From positions 230,312 to 294,311 of the forward strand of contig NZ_FOFF01000004.1 in assembly GCF_900110755.1 (NCBI RefSeq): 64,000 nt of DNA, in the 5' to 3' direction. Each line of letters starts with the position of its first letter. Position 1 is the stretch's first letter. This stretch comes from Streptomyces sp. yr375 (GTDB taxonomy: Bacteria > Actinomycetota > Actinomycetes > Streptomycetales > Streptomycetaceae). A program made the translations under genes and the position numbers. The notes below the pieces were generated by a model. It was given only the letters and a program-made list of their open reading frames with translations, ran no database searches and was not told the DNA's origin. Positions 45,675 to 55,160 of the stretch are shown piece after piece.

Positions 45675-46292
45675 TCAGAGCGGCCGCGCGCAGCCCACCG
45701 GGTGGGTGTCGCCGCCGAGTTGGACGTAGAGGGCCGTGGACGCCGGGCAGTGCGCGCGGACGTCCACGGCCTTCGTCACCTCGTACCGCGGTGTCCCGGC
45801 CCCCGACCCGTCGCACGCCGTCTCCCGGACCCGGCCGCCGTCCGTGCCGCCGACACAGTCGCCGACGATCGTGCGGGGGCCGCCGCCGGCGCCCGGGTCG
45901 CCGGGGTGCGGCGGCTGAAGGTTGCGCATACAGGCGTACCCCTGCGGGATGAAACCGGCGGAGTCGGTGCCGGTCTGAGTCGGCTGTGCGCCGATGTGCA
46001 GGACGAAGTCGGTGGTCGGCGGGCAGAGCGGGCCCTCGCCGACCTCGCCGTCGTGCCGGGCGACGACCCGCGCCGCCGCCCGTTCACCGCCGCACGGCAC
46101 CTCGGTGAAACTGGTCGTCCCGAAGGAACTGCACTCGCCGACGCCGAGGAAGAGCGTGCCGAAGCCGGAGCCGGGGGCCGGGGAGGCGGGCGTCCGCGAG
46201 GCCGTCGACGCGCTGTCCGGACCGAGGACCTGGCACGCCTGACACGCCGTCAGGAGCAGGGCGGCGGCCCACAGGATCACGACCCGGCGCAC
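45675..46292 (-). CDS. Hypothetical lipoprotein
   Basis: 205 residues from a GTG at 46292 with GAGGAG six bases upstream. The N-terminus VRRVVILWAAALLLTACQAC carries a lipobox (LTAC). The mature part is Gly/Pro/Thr-rich with many cysteines in a loosely repeated pattern (GECSSFGTTSFTEVPCGGERAAARVVARH; GDCVGGTDGG...CDGSG; CPASTALYVQLGG...GCARPL), reminiscent of septum-formation-like cysteine-paired domains in actinobacteria. No function assigned. Convergent with the S37 peptidase. Confidence 0.72.
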   Translation of the reverse strand: MRRVVILWAAALLLTACQACQVLGPDSASTASRTPASPAPGSGFGTLFLGVGECSSFGTTSFTEVPCGGERAAARVVARHDGEVGEGPLCPPTTDFVLHIGAQPTQTGTDSAGFIPQGYACMRNLQPPHPGDPGAGGGPRTIVGDCVGGTDGGRVRETACDGSGAGTPRYEVTKAVDVRAHCPASTALYVQLGGDTHPVGCARPL

Positions 46293-46414
46293 CGGGGACT
46301 CCTCGGGCTCCGGGAACTGGGCATCCCCCAGAGTGACCCGCGACGCCCGGCGCACGCCAGCCGCGCGGGATGCTTCGCGCGTGGTGAGGGGCGCACGCCC
46401 GACGCCCGGCGTAG

Positions 46415-48217
46415 CTACCTCTCATACGTCAGTCCGTGCCCGGTCGGATACAGCACCCGCGTCGGATCGTCCGCCCGCTGCACGGGCACCGGCAGCTTCC
46501 CGCGCGGTTCGACCGTCCCGGCGATCACCCTCGCGGCGGCCCGCAGTTCGACGTCGGTCCAGGAGTAGGTGGCCAAGCAGGCCTGTACGAAAGGCAGTTG
46601 GGCGACGTCGTACGGGTTGCGGATCGCCACCGCGACCACCGGCCGCCCGGTCACCGCCAGTTGCTCCACCAACCGCTCGACCAGCGTCCGCTGCGCACTG
46701 TCCGCCGTGACGTTGTACGTGGCGACCACGACGGCGTCGACCGCGCCCGCCGCTTTGAGTGCCTGAGTGATCGTCTCGGGTGCCGGGTCCGTGCCCGTGG
46801 ACAGGGCGGTCGCCTCGAAGCCCAGGGCGGTGAGGGCGGCGGCGAGGACGGTGGTGGGCGGGCCGGTGGTGCCGGTCGGCGAGGCCGGGTCGGCGCCGAG
46901 GATCAGGAGGCGGGGATGGGTGCGGGGGGACAGGGGCAGCACCGGACCCTCGTTGAGGAGAAGTGTCGTCGTCCGCTCGGCGATCTCGTCGGCCGCCGCG
47001 AGGTGCGCCCGCGCGCCGACCGTCCGCCCGACGTCGGCCGGGCTGACGTACGGCTCGTCGAAAAGTCCCAGCCGTTCCTTCAGGCGCAGGATCCGCAGGA
47101 CCGACTCGTCGAGCCGTGCCTCGGTCAGCTCCCCGTTCCGGACGGCCGTCAGCACGGCGTTGAACGCCACGTCCAGCTTGGGCGGGTTGAGGAGTTGGTC
47201 GACGCCGGCCTTGAGGGCGAGCACGGGCACCCGGTCGTCGCCGTACTTGGTGCGCACGCCCGCCATGTCGAGGGCGTCGGTGACCACGACCCCGTCGTAG
47301 CCGAGCGTCTCGCGCAGGATGCCGGTGACGATGGGGCGGGAGAGGGTGGCGGGGTCGCCGGAGTCGTCGAGGGCGGGGACCAGGATGTGCGCGGTCATCA
47401 GGGAGTCGACGCCGGCCGCGATCGCCGCCCGGAACGGCACCGCGTCCAGCGCCTCCCACACCGCACGGGTGTGGGTGATGACGGGGAAGCCGGTGTGGCT
47501 GTCGACGGCCGTGTCGCCGTGCCCGGGGAAGTGCTTGGCGGTCGCCGCCACCCCCGCCGCCCGGAACCCCTCGACCTCCGCCGCGACCAGAGCGGCCACC
47601 GCGTCCGGATCGGCGCCGAAGGAGCGCACGCCGATGACCGGGTTGGCCGGGTTGACGTTCACGTCGGCGACGGGGGAGTAGTCCTGCCGGATGCCCATCG
47701 CCCGCAACTCGCGCCCCGCGAGCCGCCCGAGCGTACGGGCGTCGGCGCGCGAACCGCCCGCCCCGATCGCCATCGCACCCGGGAACAGGGTGGCGGGCCG
47801 GCCCACCCGGCAGACGGCGCCGTGCTCCTGGTCGGTGGAGATCAGCACCGGCAGCCCGCGCGGCTGCTGGAGAGAGGCCCGCTGGATGCCGTTCGAGAGG
47901 TCCGCGAGCTGCGCCGGAGCGCGGGTGTTGTGCGCCCACGTGAAGTAGATGATCCCGCCGAGCCGGTAGCGGGCGAGCAGCTCGGCGGCCGTGCGCACAC
48001 CCAGCTCGGCGAGGTTGGCGTCGACGTCGACCTGGTCGGGCGCGGTCGCCGAATGCCCGTACACCCGGGAGACGAAGACCTGCCCGACCTTCTCCTCCAG
48101 GGTCATCCGGGAGAGGAGACCGATCGGGTCGCGATCGCTCGCGGGTCCTGCGGCTCCGACCGTGAGGGCGGCGGTGACACCTGCGGTGGCGGCGAGCACG
48201 GTACGTCTGGAGGGCAT
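46415..48217 (-). CDS. Exported GH3 glycosidase, beta-N-acetylhexosaminidase type
   Basis: 600 residues from the ATG at 48217, AAGGAG seven bases upstream. An N-terminal export signal of Tat character (SRRTVLAATAGVTAALTVG) leads to a GH3 barrel. The NagZ-like loop KHFPGHGDTAVDSHTG (residues 228-243) supplies the His/Asp acid dyad, and the nucleophile lies in VVTDALDMAG (D314). A C-terminal alpha/beta domain follows. Such enzymes remove GlcNAc from chitin oligomers or muropeptides. It stands alone. Confidence 0.92.
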   Translation of the reverse strand: MPSRRTVLAATAGVTAALTVGAAGPASDRDPIGLLSRMTLEEKVGQVFVSRVYGHSATAPDQVDVDANLAELGVRTAAELLARYRLGGIIYFTWAHNTRAPAQLADLSNGIQRASLQQPRGLPVLISTDQEHGAVCRVGRPATLFPGAMAIGAGGSRADARTLGRLAGRELRAMGIRQDYSPVADVNVNPANPVIGVRSFGADPDAVAALVAAEVEGFRAAGVAATAKHFPGHGDTAVDSHTGFPVITHTRAVWEALDAVPFRAAIAAGVDSLMTAHILVPALDDSGDPATLSRPIVTGILRETLGYDGVVVTDALDMAGVRTKYGDDRVPVLALKAGVDQLLNPPKLDVAFNAVLTAVRNGELTEARLDESVLRILRLKERLGLFDEPYVSPADVGRTVGARAHLAAADEIAERTTTLLLNEGPVLPLSPRTHPRLLILGADPASPTGTTGPPTTVLAAALTALGFEATALSTGTDPAPETITQALKAAGAVDAVVVATYNVTADSAQRTLVERLVEQLAVTGRPVVAVAIRNPYDVAQLPFVQACLATYSWTDVELRAAARVIAGTVEPRGKLPVPVQRADDPTRVLYPTGHGLTYER

Positions 48218-48619
48218 GCGGGCGCTCCTTCCGGCGGGGGTCCGGTGGGGAGAGGCGGGGGGTCCGGTGGCGCACGCTACCCGCGAGGGCGCCGCCATCG
48301 GCGCATTGGAGGGGGGCGCGCCGATGACGGCTCGGCTGGCGGGCCCGCGGTGCGGCGGAGAGGGTGGGTCAGCGATCGCAGCCAGCAGCGAGGGCCGACA
48401 CCGCACCGAGGTGACTCGTCCGACAACCTGCGAGTTGGACGAGCGGGCCCTCGGCAGGGTTCCCGCCCGGACCCGGATTCCCCGAAGTCGGGACGGGCGG
48501 GACGAGTGTGACGGGAGGGGCTGCTGAACCGGTCATCTCCGGCCTCCCCTCTCTCCCTCCCCAAGCATTCCCAGCCCCTCCCAGCCCCTCCCAGGGCCTC
48601 AGTGGGCCTCAGTGGGCAA
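48218..48619. other. Intergenic region between GH3 and LysR genes
   Basis: 402 bases without a convincing gene. It contains an imperfect hairpin CTCGTCCGAC...GTTGGACGAG at 48415-48443, and near the LysR end tandem CCCAGCCCCT and CCTCAGTGGG units. Confidence 0.5.
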
Positions 48620-49528
48620 TCAGTGGGCCGACGCCCGCGGCCACTGCTCGCGCAGCGTCCGTACCGTCTCCGCAATGGCCGGTCGGCGGGCCGCGCCCGT
48701 GCGCCACAGGGCGTACAGGCGGCGTACGGGCATCGGGTCGAGCGGTACCTCGACCACGCCGGCGGGCAGGGGGCCGCGGCCGAGCCGGGGGATGAGGGCG
48801 ACGCCGAGGCCGGCGGCGACCAGGGCGACGAGGGTCGGGTTCTCGTCGGCGGTGTGGACGACGTCCGGCTCGTGTCCCGCCGCGCGCAGCGTGCGCAGCA
48901 GCCAGTCGTGGCAGACCCGGCCCGGCGGCTGGCAGATCCACCGCTCGCCGCCCAGCTCCTCCCGCCGTACGGTCGTCCGCCCCACGAAGGGGTGGCCCTC
49001 GGGGACGAGCAGGTCGCACAGGTCGTCCCCGATCACGGCCTGCTCCACGCCGGCCGGGGCGGGCAGCGGCGCGATGTCCCAGTCGTGCGCGACGGCGAGG
49101 TCCACGGCGCCCTTCGCGACCAGGTCCACCGACAGATGCGGGTCGACCTCGGTGAGCCGGGCGTCCAGGGCGGGGTGCCGGCGGGCCAGGTCGGCCAGGA
49201 CCGAGGGCAGCAGCCCGCGCGCCGCCGAGGCGAACGCGGCGATCGCCAGCCGCCCGGCCGGCACCCCGCGCCGCTCCTCCAGCTCGGTCTCGGCGCGCTC
49301 GACGATCGCCAGCAACTCCTTTGCTGTGGCGGCCAGTTGGAGTGCCTCGTCGGTGAGCCGGATACCGCGCCCCTCGCGCTCCAGCAGGACCGTGCGGGTC
49401 TCCCGTTCCAGCTTGGCGATCTGCTGGGAGACCGCCGACGAGGTGTAGCCGAGGGCGACGGCCGCCGCGCCGACGGTGCCGTGGACGGAGACGGCGTGCA
49501 GAGCGCGCAGCCGCTGAAGATCGAGCAC
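48620..49528 (-). CDS. LysR-family transcriptional regulator
   Basis: 302 residues from a GTG at 49528. An N-terminal winged HTH (LQRLRALHAVSVHGTVGAAAVALGYTSSAVSQQIAKLE) is followed by a two-lobed effector domain. It diverges from an EamA transporter operon with 113 bases between the starts, which hold three direct repeats; classical LysR control of the divergent genes is likely. The inducer is unknown. Confidence 0.9.
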   Translation of the reverse strand: MLDLQRLRALHAVSVHGTVGAAAVALGYTSSAVSQQIAKLERETRTVLLEREGRGIRLTDEALQLAATAKELLAIVERAETELEERRGVPAGRLAIAAFASAARGLLPSVLADLARRHPALDARLTEVDPHLSVDLVAKGAVDLAVAHDWDIAPLPAPAGVEQAVIGDDLCDLLVPEGHPFVGRTTVRREELGGERWICQPPGRVCHDWLLRTLRAAGHEPDVVHTADENPTLVALVAAGLGVALIPRLGRGPLPAGVVEVPLDPMPVRRLYALWRTGAARRPAIAETVRTLREQWPRASAH

Positions 49529-49540
49529 CGTGAATCCCCT

Positions 49541-49576
49541 CAGTAGCGTTCGGTTCAGTAGCGTTTCAGTAGCGTT
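49541..49576. repeat. Three direct repeats in the LysR-EamA promoter region
   Basis: CAGTAGCGTT occurs at 49541, 49556 and 49567. It lies within the divergent promoter region and may be bound by the LysR protein or another factor. Confidence 0.75.
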
Positions 49577-49641
49577 GCTTCATCCAACCATGCAGCAATC
49601 ATCGCTGGTGCTAAAGGGTCCGCCCCGGTGATCATCACCGT

Positions 49642-50607
49642 ATGCGTCCCTCCCACCTCGCCCTCGCCGTCCTCGTCGCCGCCGTCTGGGGCGTGAACTT
49701 CACCGTCATCGAGATCGGCCTCGACCACTTCCCGCCGCTGCTCTTCTCCGCCCTGCGCTTCCTGGTGGCGGCGCTGCCCGCGGTGTTCTTCGTGGGCCGT
49801 CCGAAGGTGGCCTGGAAGTGGATCGTGGCCGTGGGACTGGTGCTGGGGGTGGCCAAGTTCGGGCTGCTGTTCAGCGGGATGGCCGCGGGGATGCCGGCCG
49901 GACTGTCCTCGCTGGTCCTGCAGATACAGTCGGTGTTCACCGCCGTCATCGCCTTCGTCGCGCTCGGCGAACGCCCCACCCGCGTCCGCCTGTCGGGCAT
50001 GGGCGTCGCCCTCGCCGGCATCGGCGTCGCCGCCGTCGACGAGGGCGCTTCGGGCCCGCTCGGCGCGTTCGCCCTGGTCATCGTCGCGGCGATGTGCTGG
50101 GGCGCGTCGAACGTCCTCACCCGCAAGGCGTCCCCGCCGGACGCGCTGAACTTCATGGTGTGGGTGAGCACGGTCCCGGTGCTGCCGCTGCTCGCCCTGT
50201 CCCTCCTCGTCGAGGGCCCGTCCCGGGACCTGGCCGCGCTGCGCGCCCTGGACTGGCAGGGCGCGGGCACCGTCGTCTACGTCGCCTGGGTCACCACCGT
50301 CTTCGGCTTCGGCGCCTGGGGCTGGCTGCTGCACCGCCACCCGGCGTCCACGGTGGCGCCCTTCTCCCTCCTGGTCCCCGTCTTCGGCATGTCGTCGGCC
50401 GCGATGTTCCTCGGCGAGTCGGTGAGCGGCCTGCGCTGGTGCGCGGCGGCCCTGCTGGTGGTCGGCGTGGCACTGACGTCACTGGCACCGGCGAGGAGGA
50501 CGGCGGGGCCCTCCGTCCCCCCGGCTGTTCACACGCGGTCCGCCGCCTCGACCCTCGTCCATCCCGTGGACGTACCGGCAGGGGGGCGCGGCGGCGCGGG
50601 ATCATGA
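49642..50607 (+). CDS. EamA-family (drug/metabolite) transporter
   Basis: 321 residues with ten predicted membrane helices in two EamA repeats (first: [23 protein letters not shown] to [12 protein letters not shown]; second: [23 protein letters not shown] to [12 protein letters not shown]). RhtA/YdcZ-like exporters of amino acids or metabolites belong here. The C-terminal 40 residues are hydrophilic. Its TGA overlaps the next ATG (ATGA), coupling it to an EPSP-synthase-like gene. Confidence 0.9.
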   Translation: MRPSHLALAVLVAAVWGVNFTVIEIGLDHFPPLLFSALRFLVAALPAVFFVGRPKVAWKWIVAVGLVLGVAKFGLLFSGMAAGMPAGLSSLVLQIQSVFTAVIAFVALGERPTRVRLSGMGVALAGIGVAAVDEGASGPLGAFALVIVAAMCWGASNVLTRKASPPDALNFMVWVSTVPVLPLLALSLLVEGPSRDLAALRALDWQGAGTVVYVAWVTTVFGFGAWGWLLHRHPASTVAPFSLLVPVFGMSSAAMFLGESVSGLRWCAAALLVVGVALTSLAPARRTAGPSVPPAVHTRSAASTLVHPVDVPAGGRGGAGS

Positions 50608-51869
50608 GGGGCATGGCACTCGTCGACCTCCCCGGTTCCAAGTCCATCACCGCCCGCGCCCTGTTCCTGGCCGCGGCCGCCGACGGAGTCACCACCCTCC
50701 GACGGCCCCTGCGGTCCGACGACACCGAGGGGTTCGCCGAGGGCCTGACCCGGCTCGGCTACCGCGTCGGACGGACCCCGGACGCCTGGCAGGTCGACGG
50801 CCGCCCGCAGGGACCGGCGCTCGCCGAGGCCGACGTGCACTGCCGGGACGGCGCGACCACCGCGCGCTTCCTGCCCGCCCTCGCCGCCACCGGCCACGGC
50901 ACGTACCGCTTCGACGCCTCCCCCCAGATGCGCCGCCGCCCCCTCCTCCCGCTCACCCGCGCCCTGCGCGACCTGGGCGTGGACCTGCGGCACGAGGCGG
51001 CGGAGGGCCACCATCCGCTGACCGTGCGGGCGGCCGGCGTCGAGGGCGGGGCGGTGGTGCTGGACGCCGGCCAGTCCTCCCAGTACCTGACCGCCCTCCT
51101 CCTGCTCGGCCCGCTCACCCGCACCGGCCTGCGCATCACGGTCACGGACCTGGTCTCGGCGCCGTACGTCGAGATCACGCTCGCGATGATGCGGGCGTTC
51201 GGGGTGGAGGTCGGCCGCGAGGGCGACACGTACGTCGTCCCGCCGGGCGGCTACCGCGCGACGACGTACCGGATCGAGCCCGACGCCTCCACCGCGAGCT
51301 ACTTCTTCGCGGCGGCGGCGCTGACCGGCGGCGAGGTGACCGTGCCCGGCCTCGGCGCCGGCGCACTCCAGGGCGACCTGGCTTTCGTGGACGTACTGCG
51401 CCGGATGGGCGCCCGGGTGGACGTCGGCGCGGACCGTACGACGGTGTCCGGGACCGGCGAACTCCACGGCGTGACGGTCAACATGCGGGACATCTCGGAC
51501 ACCATGCCGACCCTCGCCGCGATCGCGCCCTTCGCCTCCGGACCCGTCCGCATCGAGGACGTGGCGAACACGCGCGTGAAGGAGTGCGACCGCCTGGAGG
51601 CCTGCGCGCAGAACCTCCGGCGGCTGGGCGCGGCGGTGACCACGGGCGACGACTGGATCGAGATCCACCCCGCCACGGACGACTCTCTCGCGGGTACGGA
51701 GATCAAGACCCACGGCGACCACCGCATCGTCATGTCCTTCGCCGTGACCGGGCTGCGCGTCCCCGGAATCTCGTTCGACGATCCTGGCTGCGTCCGCAAG
51801 ACTTTCCCCGGTTTCCACGAGGCGTTCGCGGAACTGGGCCGGCTGCTGCGGAAGGACCCGACAGGGTGA
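50604..51869 (+). CDS. aroA: 3-phosphoshikimate 1-carboxyvinyltransferase (AroA) paralogue
   Basis: 421 residues, ATG overlapping the EamA stop (an ATG at 50613 is an alternative). Transfers enolpyruvyl from PEP to shikimate-3-phosphate. Substrate residues are kept: GSKSIT-AR (K13, S14, R18), [39 protein letters not shown] and CVRKTFPGF. The PEP-loop motif, normally GNAGT followed by two residues and Arg, reads RDGATTAR (81-88), so the glyphosate-gating Gly is Ala84. It sits between a transporter and an acetyltransferase rather than with other aro genes, so it may be a secondary paralogue. Confidence 0.85.
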   Translation: MRGMALVDLPGSKSITARALFLAAAADGVTTLRRPLRSDDTEGFAEGLTRLGYRVGRTPDAWQVDGRPQGPALAEADVHCRDGATTARFLPALAATGHGTYRFDASPQMRRRPLLPLTRALRDLGVDLRHEAAEGHHPLTVRAAGVEGGAVVLDAGQSSQYLTALLLLGPLTRTGLRITVTDLVSAPYVEITLAMMRAFGVEVGREGDTYVVPPGGYRATTYRIEPDASTASYFFAAAALTGGEVTVPGLGAGALQGDLAFVDVLRRMGARVDVGADRTTVSGTGELHGVTVNMRDISDTMPTLAAIAPFASGPVRIEDVANTRVKECDRLEACAQNLRRLGAAVTTGDDWIEIHPATDDSLAGTEIKTHGDHRIVMSFAVTGLRVPGISFDDPGCVRKTFPGFHEAFAELGRLLRKDPTG

Positions 51870-52531
51870 CGTTCACACCGTTCATACGGCTCACACCGCA
51901 AGGGGCGCTTCTGGAGGGCGAGTTGGTGCGCCTGGAGCCGCTCGAGCGGCGGCACGCGGGCGAGTTGGCGGTGGCGGCGGCCGAGAACCGGGAGACGTAC
52001 GGCTACACCCAGGTCCCGACGCCCGACGGGATCGACTCCTACATCGACGACAAACTCGCCGCCGCGGCGGCCGGCCGGGTCGTGCCCTACGCGCAGGTGT
52101 CCCGCGCCACCGGCCGCGCCGTCGGCACCACGGGCTACTGCGAGCCGCGGTGCTGGCGCAGCGACGACCGGCTGGACGCCGTAGAGATCGGCTTCACCTG
52201 GCTCGCCGCCTCCGCCCAGGGCACGGGCGTGAACGCGGAGGCCAAACTCCTGCTGCTGCGGCACGCCTTCGAGAGTTGGGGCGTCTCCCGGGTCGACCTC
52301 AAGACGGACGCCCGAAACGCCCGTTCCCGCGCGGCCATCGAAAGCGTCGGCGCCCGTTTCGAGGGCGTCCTGCGCAACTGGTTCCCCTCCTCGGCCCCCG
52401 GCGAGAACGGCCGCCTCCGCGACTCCGCGATCTTCTCCATCACGGCCCGGGAATGGCCCGAACGCCGGGTGAGGCTGGAGGAACGGGTGGCGGGCTTCCG
52501 AGCACGCGGAACGCACGGGAGCACGTCATGA
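51866..52531 (+). CDS. GNAT-family N-acetyltransferase
   Basis: 221 residues from a GTG overlapping the aroA stop (GTGA). RimJ/RimL-like [32 protein letters not shown] at the start, [30 protein letters not shown] (acetyl-CoA loop with QGTG) and [30 protein letters not shown]. The target could be a small molecule or a protein N-terminus. Fully coupled to neighbours on both sides. Confidence 0.88.
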   Translation: MTFTPFIRLTPQGALLEGELVRLEPLERRHAGELAVAAAENRETYGYTQVPTPDGIDSYIDDKLAAAAAGRVVPYAQVSRATGRAVGTTGYCEPRCWRSDDRLDAVEIGFTWLAASAQGTGVNAEAKLLLLRHAFESWGVSRVDLKTDARNARSRAAIESVGARFEGVLRNWFPSSAPGENGRLRDSAIFSITAREWPERRVRLEERVAGFRARGTHGSTS

Positions 52532-52842
52532 ACCAGGGTCCACCCCCGAGGCGAGGCCCGTCCGCCACCCAGGAAGCCGTACTCACCGGCGGCAGCGCAC
52601 TCCTGTGGTGCGCCGCGGCCCTACTCCTCCACCTGGAGAACCAGTCCAGGGACCCCTGGGACCCGCCCTACCCCGACGAAACCCCCTTCTTCCTACTGGC
52701 CACCACAGCCGCCGCCTCCCTCCTCCTCACCCACACCCTCCGCCGCCGCACAGGCAGCCCCCTCCACGGCGTGATCCTTGCCCGGGCGGTCACGGTGCTC
52801 GCGGTCTGGGCGGCTTTGATCGCGACGGCGATCACCACCTGA
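52528..52842 (+). CDS. Small membrane protein
   Basis: 104 residues starting at an ATG inside the acetyltransferase stop (ATGA). Three hydrophobic stretches ([50 protein letters not shown]). No family recognised. Last of the EamA-aroA-GNAT group by overlap. Confidence 0.7.
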   Translation: MNQGPPPRRGPSATQEAVLTGGSALLWCAAALLLHLENQSRDPWDPPYPDETPFFLLATTAAASLLLTHTLRRRTGSPLHGVILARAVTVLAVWAALIATAITT

Positions 52843-52878
52843 CGGAGACGGGCGGTGCCGTTGGAACCCTCGGCGGAT

Positions 52879-53679
52879 TCACGCCGAGTCGTTGAGCAGC
52901 CGTCCCAGATACTCGCGCCCGCGTCCCAGCAGGCCCGGCAGCGGTGCCGCCGTCTCGTACCAGCGCTTCTCGTACTCCCAGCACAGCCACCCGTCCCAGC
53001 CGTGCCGCGCCAGCACCTCCACACACTCGGCGAGCGGCAGCACCCCCGCGCCCAGCGCCAGCGGGGTGGTGTCCTCGGCCGAGCTGATGTCCTTGACCTG
53101 GACGTATCCGAGGTACGGGGACAGCGCCGCGTACGTCTCCTGCGGCTGCTCGCCGCCCAGCCAGGTGTGCATCACGTCCCACAGCGCGCCGACCTGCCGG
53201 TGCCCGACCGGCCCGAGGACCCGGATGGCGGCGGCACCGGTGCGGTGCGAGTCGTGGGTCTCCAGCAGGATGCGTACGTCGCGGTCGGCGGCGTACTCCG
53301 CGGCCGTGCCGAGCCTACGCGCGGCGACGGCGTCCGCTTCGGCCTCCGGCTGCCCGTCGGCCCCGCCCGGGAAGACCCGGACGTACGGCGCCCCGAGGTC
53401 CACGGCGAGGTCGATCAGCGTCCTGACCTCCTCCACGACCGCCGCGTCCGCCCCGGGAGCGGCGACCCGCGCGTACCCGGCGATCCCCAGCACCTCCACC
53501 CCCGCCGCCTCGAACGCGGCGGCCACACCGGCCCGCTCCGCCGGCCCGATGCCGGGATGGACCGGCTCCTCCGGATGGGCGCGCAGTTCGACCCCGTGAT
53601 ACCCGTGCGCGGACGCGAGCGCCAGCACCTCCGGCACCGGCAGCCCTGGAACACCGAGGGTGGAGAAGGCGAGCTTCAT
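52879..53679 (-). CDS. Sugar phosphate isomerase/epimerase (AP endonuclease 2-like TIM barrel)
   Basis: 266 residues from an ATG at 53679. Xylose-isomerase-like barrel: MKLAFSTLGVPGLPVPEVLALASAHGYHGVELR, LGAPYVRVFPGG, ILLETHDSHRTG, GALWDVMHTWLGGEQP, YVQVKDISSAEDTTPLALGAG and WEYEKRW, with Glu/Asp/His metal-ligand candidates. Substrate unknown; the inositol/sugar-acid neighbourhood downstream suggests polyol catabolism. Convergent with the EamA-aroA group. Confidence 0.87.
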   Translation of the reverse strand: MKLAFSTLGVPGLPVPEVLALASAHGYHGVELRAHPEEPVHPGIGPAERAGVAAAFEAAGVEVLGIAGYARVAAPGADAAVVEEVRTLIDLAVDLGAPYVRVFPGGADGQPEAEADAVAARRLGTAAEYAADRDVRILLETHDSHRTGAAAIRVLGPVGHRQVGALWDVMHTWLGGEQPQETYAALSPYLGYVQVKDISSAEDTTPLALGAGVLPLAECVEVLARHGWDGWLCWEYEKRWYETAAPLPGLLGRGREYLGRLLNDSA

Positions 53680-53771
53680 GGTCCTACTGTCACCCGGCTG
53701 GGCGCATGGGTCCAGTGGGGGGCGTTCGCCGGACGCCCCGGCGCGGCGACGGAAGACGAGACACCCGGTCT

Positions 53772-54050
53772 TCACGCTCCTGCGCTTCGGGCTCCTGCGC
53801 TTCGGGCTCCTGCGCTCCGCGCCCCTGCGCTTCGGGCTACCGCGGCACGCAGGAGCGGAACCGGCGCAACAGTTCCCGCCGGGCCGGGCTCTCCGCGTCC
53901 CCAGACGCGTGATCCGTTGCACCGGAAGCAGAACGCGATCGCGAAGAGCGGCTCGGGATCATCGGCGTCGGCGTCGGCGTCGCGGATTCCCCAACCGGGC
54001 AGGAAACAACGGTACTTCGGTCCGTCCGGCAACTCGGCGACGTGGATCAC
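53772..54050 (-). CDS. Possible small protein or gene remnant ending in a repeat
   Basis: 92 residues from a GTG at 54050. The first 50 residues look protein-like (IHVAELPDGPKYRCFLPGWG, then FAIAFCFRCNGSRVWG with a CxxC-like pair) and the same frame stays open about 50 bases upstream (including a TTA codon). The end is an artefact-like ARSAG repeat made by DNA tandem repeats. It may be a short hypothetical protein or the decayed start of a larger gene. No domain is assigned. Confidence 0.4.
   Translation of the reverse strand: MIHVAELPDGPKYRCFLPGWGIRDADADADDPEPLFAIAFCFRCNGSRVWGRGEPGPAGTVAPVPLLRAAVARSAGARSAGARSAGARSAGA
53776..53835 (+). repeat. Four 15-bp tandem repeats
   Basis: Unit GCTCCTGCGCTTCGG, four copies with a few substitutions in copies 3 and 4. 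Confidence 0.85.
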
Positions 54051-54101
54051 CTCGACGAGTTCGCCCTTCTCGTGCGCGCGAGGGAGCCGTAACCTCTCGG
54101 C

Positions 54102-55160
54102 TCACCCCCGCGCCCACCCCCTCGGCACCCCCGAAGACCCCCGCACCATCAACTCCCCCCGCACCGTGGCGATCCCGCCCGGCGGCGGCTCCTCGCGCCC
54201 CATCGCGATCCGCCCCGCCCGGGCCCCCGCCTCCGCCAGCGGCAGCCGTACCGTCGTGAGCGACGGCACCACGTCGATGCTGAAGGGGAGGTCGTCGAAC
54301 CCGGCGACCGACACGTCCTCCGGGATCCGCAGCCCCGACTCCCGCAGCGCCGCGCACGCGCCCAGCGCGACGGAGTCGTTCGCGGCGACCACCGCCGTCA
54401 GCGACGGATCGCGGCGCAGCAGTTCCAGCGTGGCCTCGTAGCCCGCGCGCCGGTCGTAGGGGCCGTGCACGGTCCAGCGCGGGTCCTCCGCGATGCCGGC
54501 GGCGGCCAGCGCCGCCCGGTGGCCCTCCAGCCGGTGCCGGGTCGTCGTCCGCTCCTCGGGGCCCGCGATGTAGCCGAGCCGCCGGTGGCCGAGGCCGATG
54601 AGGTGCTCGGCCAGCTCCCGCCCGCCGCCCCGGTTGTCGAAGGTCAGCGCGATCGCCGAGGTCTCCGGCGCCGGCGGCCGCCCGCACAGCACCACCCGCG
54701 TCCCCGCCTCCCCCAGCCTGCGCAGCTTCGCCGCCACCGCCGACGCGTGCGGCTCGTCCTCCACGGCCCCGCCGGTCAGCACCACGGCCGCGGCCCGCTG
54801 CCGCTGCAACAGGGTCAGATAGGTCAGCTCCCGCTCCGGCGAGCCCCCGGTGTTGCAGACCACCGCCAGCCGCTCGCCCCCGGCGCGCCCGCCGGGCCCC
54901 CCGATCTCCGACTGGATCGCGCTCGCCATGATCCCGAAGAAGGGGTCGGCGATGTCGTTGACGAGGATGCCCACCAGGTCGGACGTCGCCGCCGCCAGCG
55001 CGCTCGCCGGCCCGTTCAGCACGTAGTCCAGCTCGTCGACCGCCCGCAGCACCCGCTCCCGGGTGGTGGCGGCGACGGGATAGTTCCCGTTCAGCACGCG
55101 CGACACCGTCGCGGGCGAGACCTGCGCGCGGGCCGCCACGTCCGCCAGGGTCACCGTCAT
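54102..55160 (-). CDS. LacI-family transcriptional regulator
   Basis: 352 residues. N-terminal HTH and hinge (TLADVAARAQVSPATVSRVLNGNYPVAATTRERVLRAVDEL) followed by a periplasmic-binding-like ligand domain (LVGILVNDIADPFFG, VVAANDSVALGACAALRE, VAGFDDLPF, TTVRLPLAEAG). It diverges from a Gfo/Idh/MocA operon. The 362-base gap contains AAGCGCTT, a LacI-type core operator. It probably represses that operon until its sugar or polyol inducer is present. Confidence 0.9.
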   Translation of the reverse strand: MTVTLADVAARAQVSPATVSRVLNGNYPVAATTRERVLRAVDELDYVLNGPASALAAATSDLVGILVNDIADPFFGIMASAIQSEIGGPGGRAGGERLAVVCNTGGSPERELTYLTLLQRQRAAAVVLTGGAVEDEPHASAVAAKLRRLGEAGTRVVLCGRPPAPETSAIALTFDNRGGGRELAEHLIGLGHRRLGYIAGPEERTTTRHRLEGHRAALAAAGIAEDPRWTVHGPYDRRAGYEATLELLRRDPSLTAVVAANDSVALGACAALRESGLRIPEDVSVAGFDDLPFSIDVVPSLTTVRLPLAEAGARAGRIAMGREEPPPGGIATVRGELMVRGSSGVPRGWARG

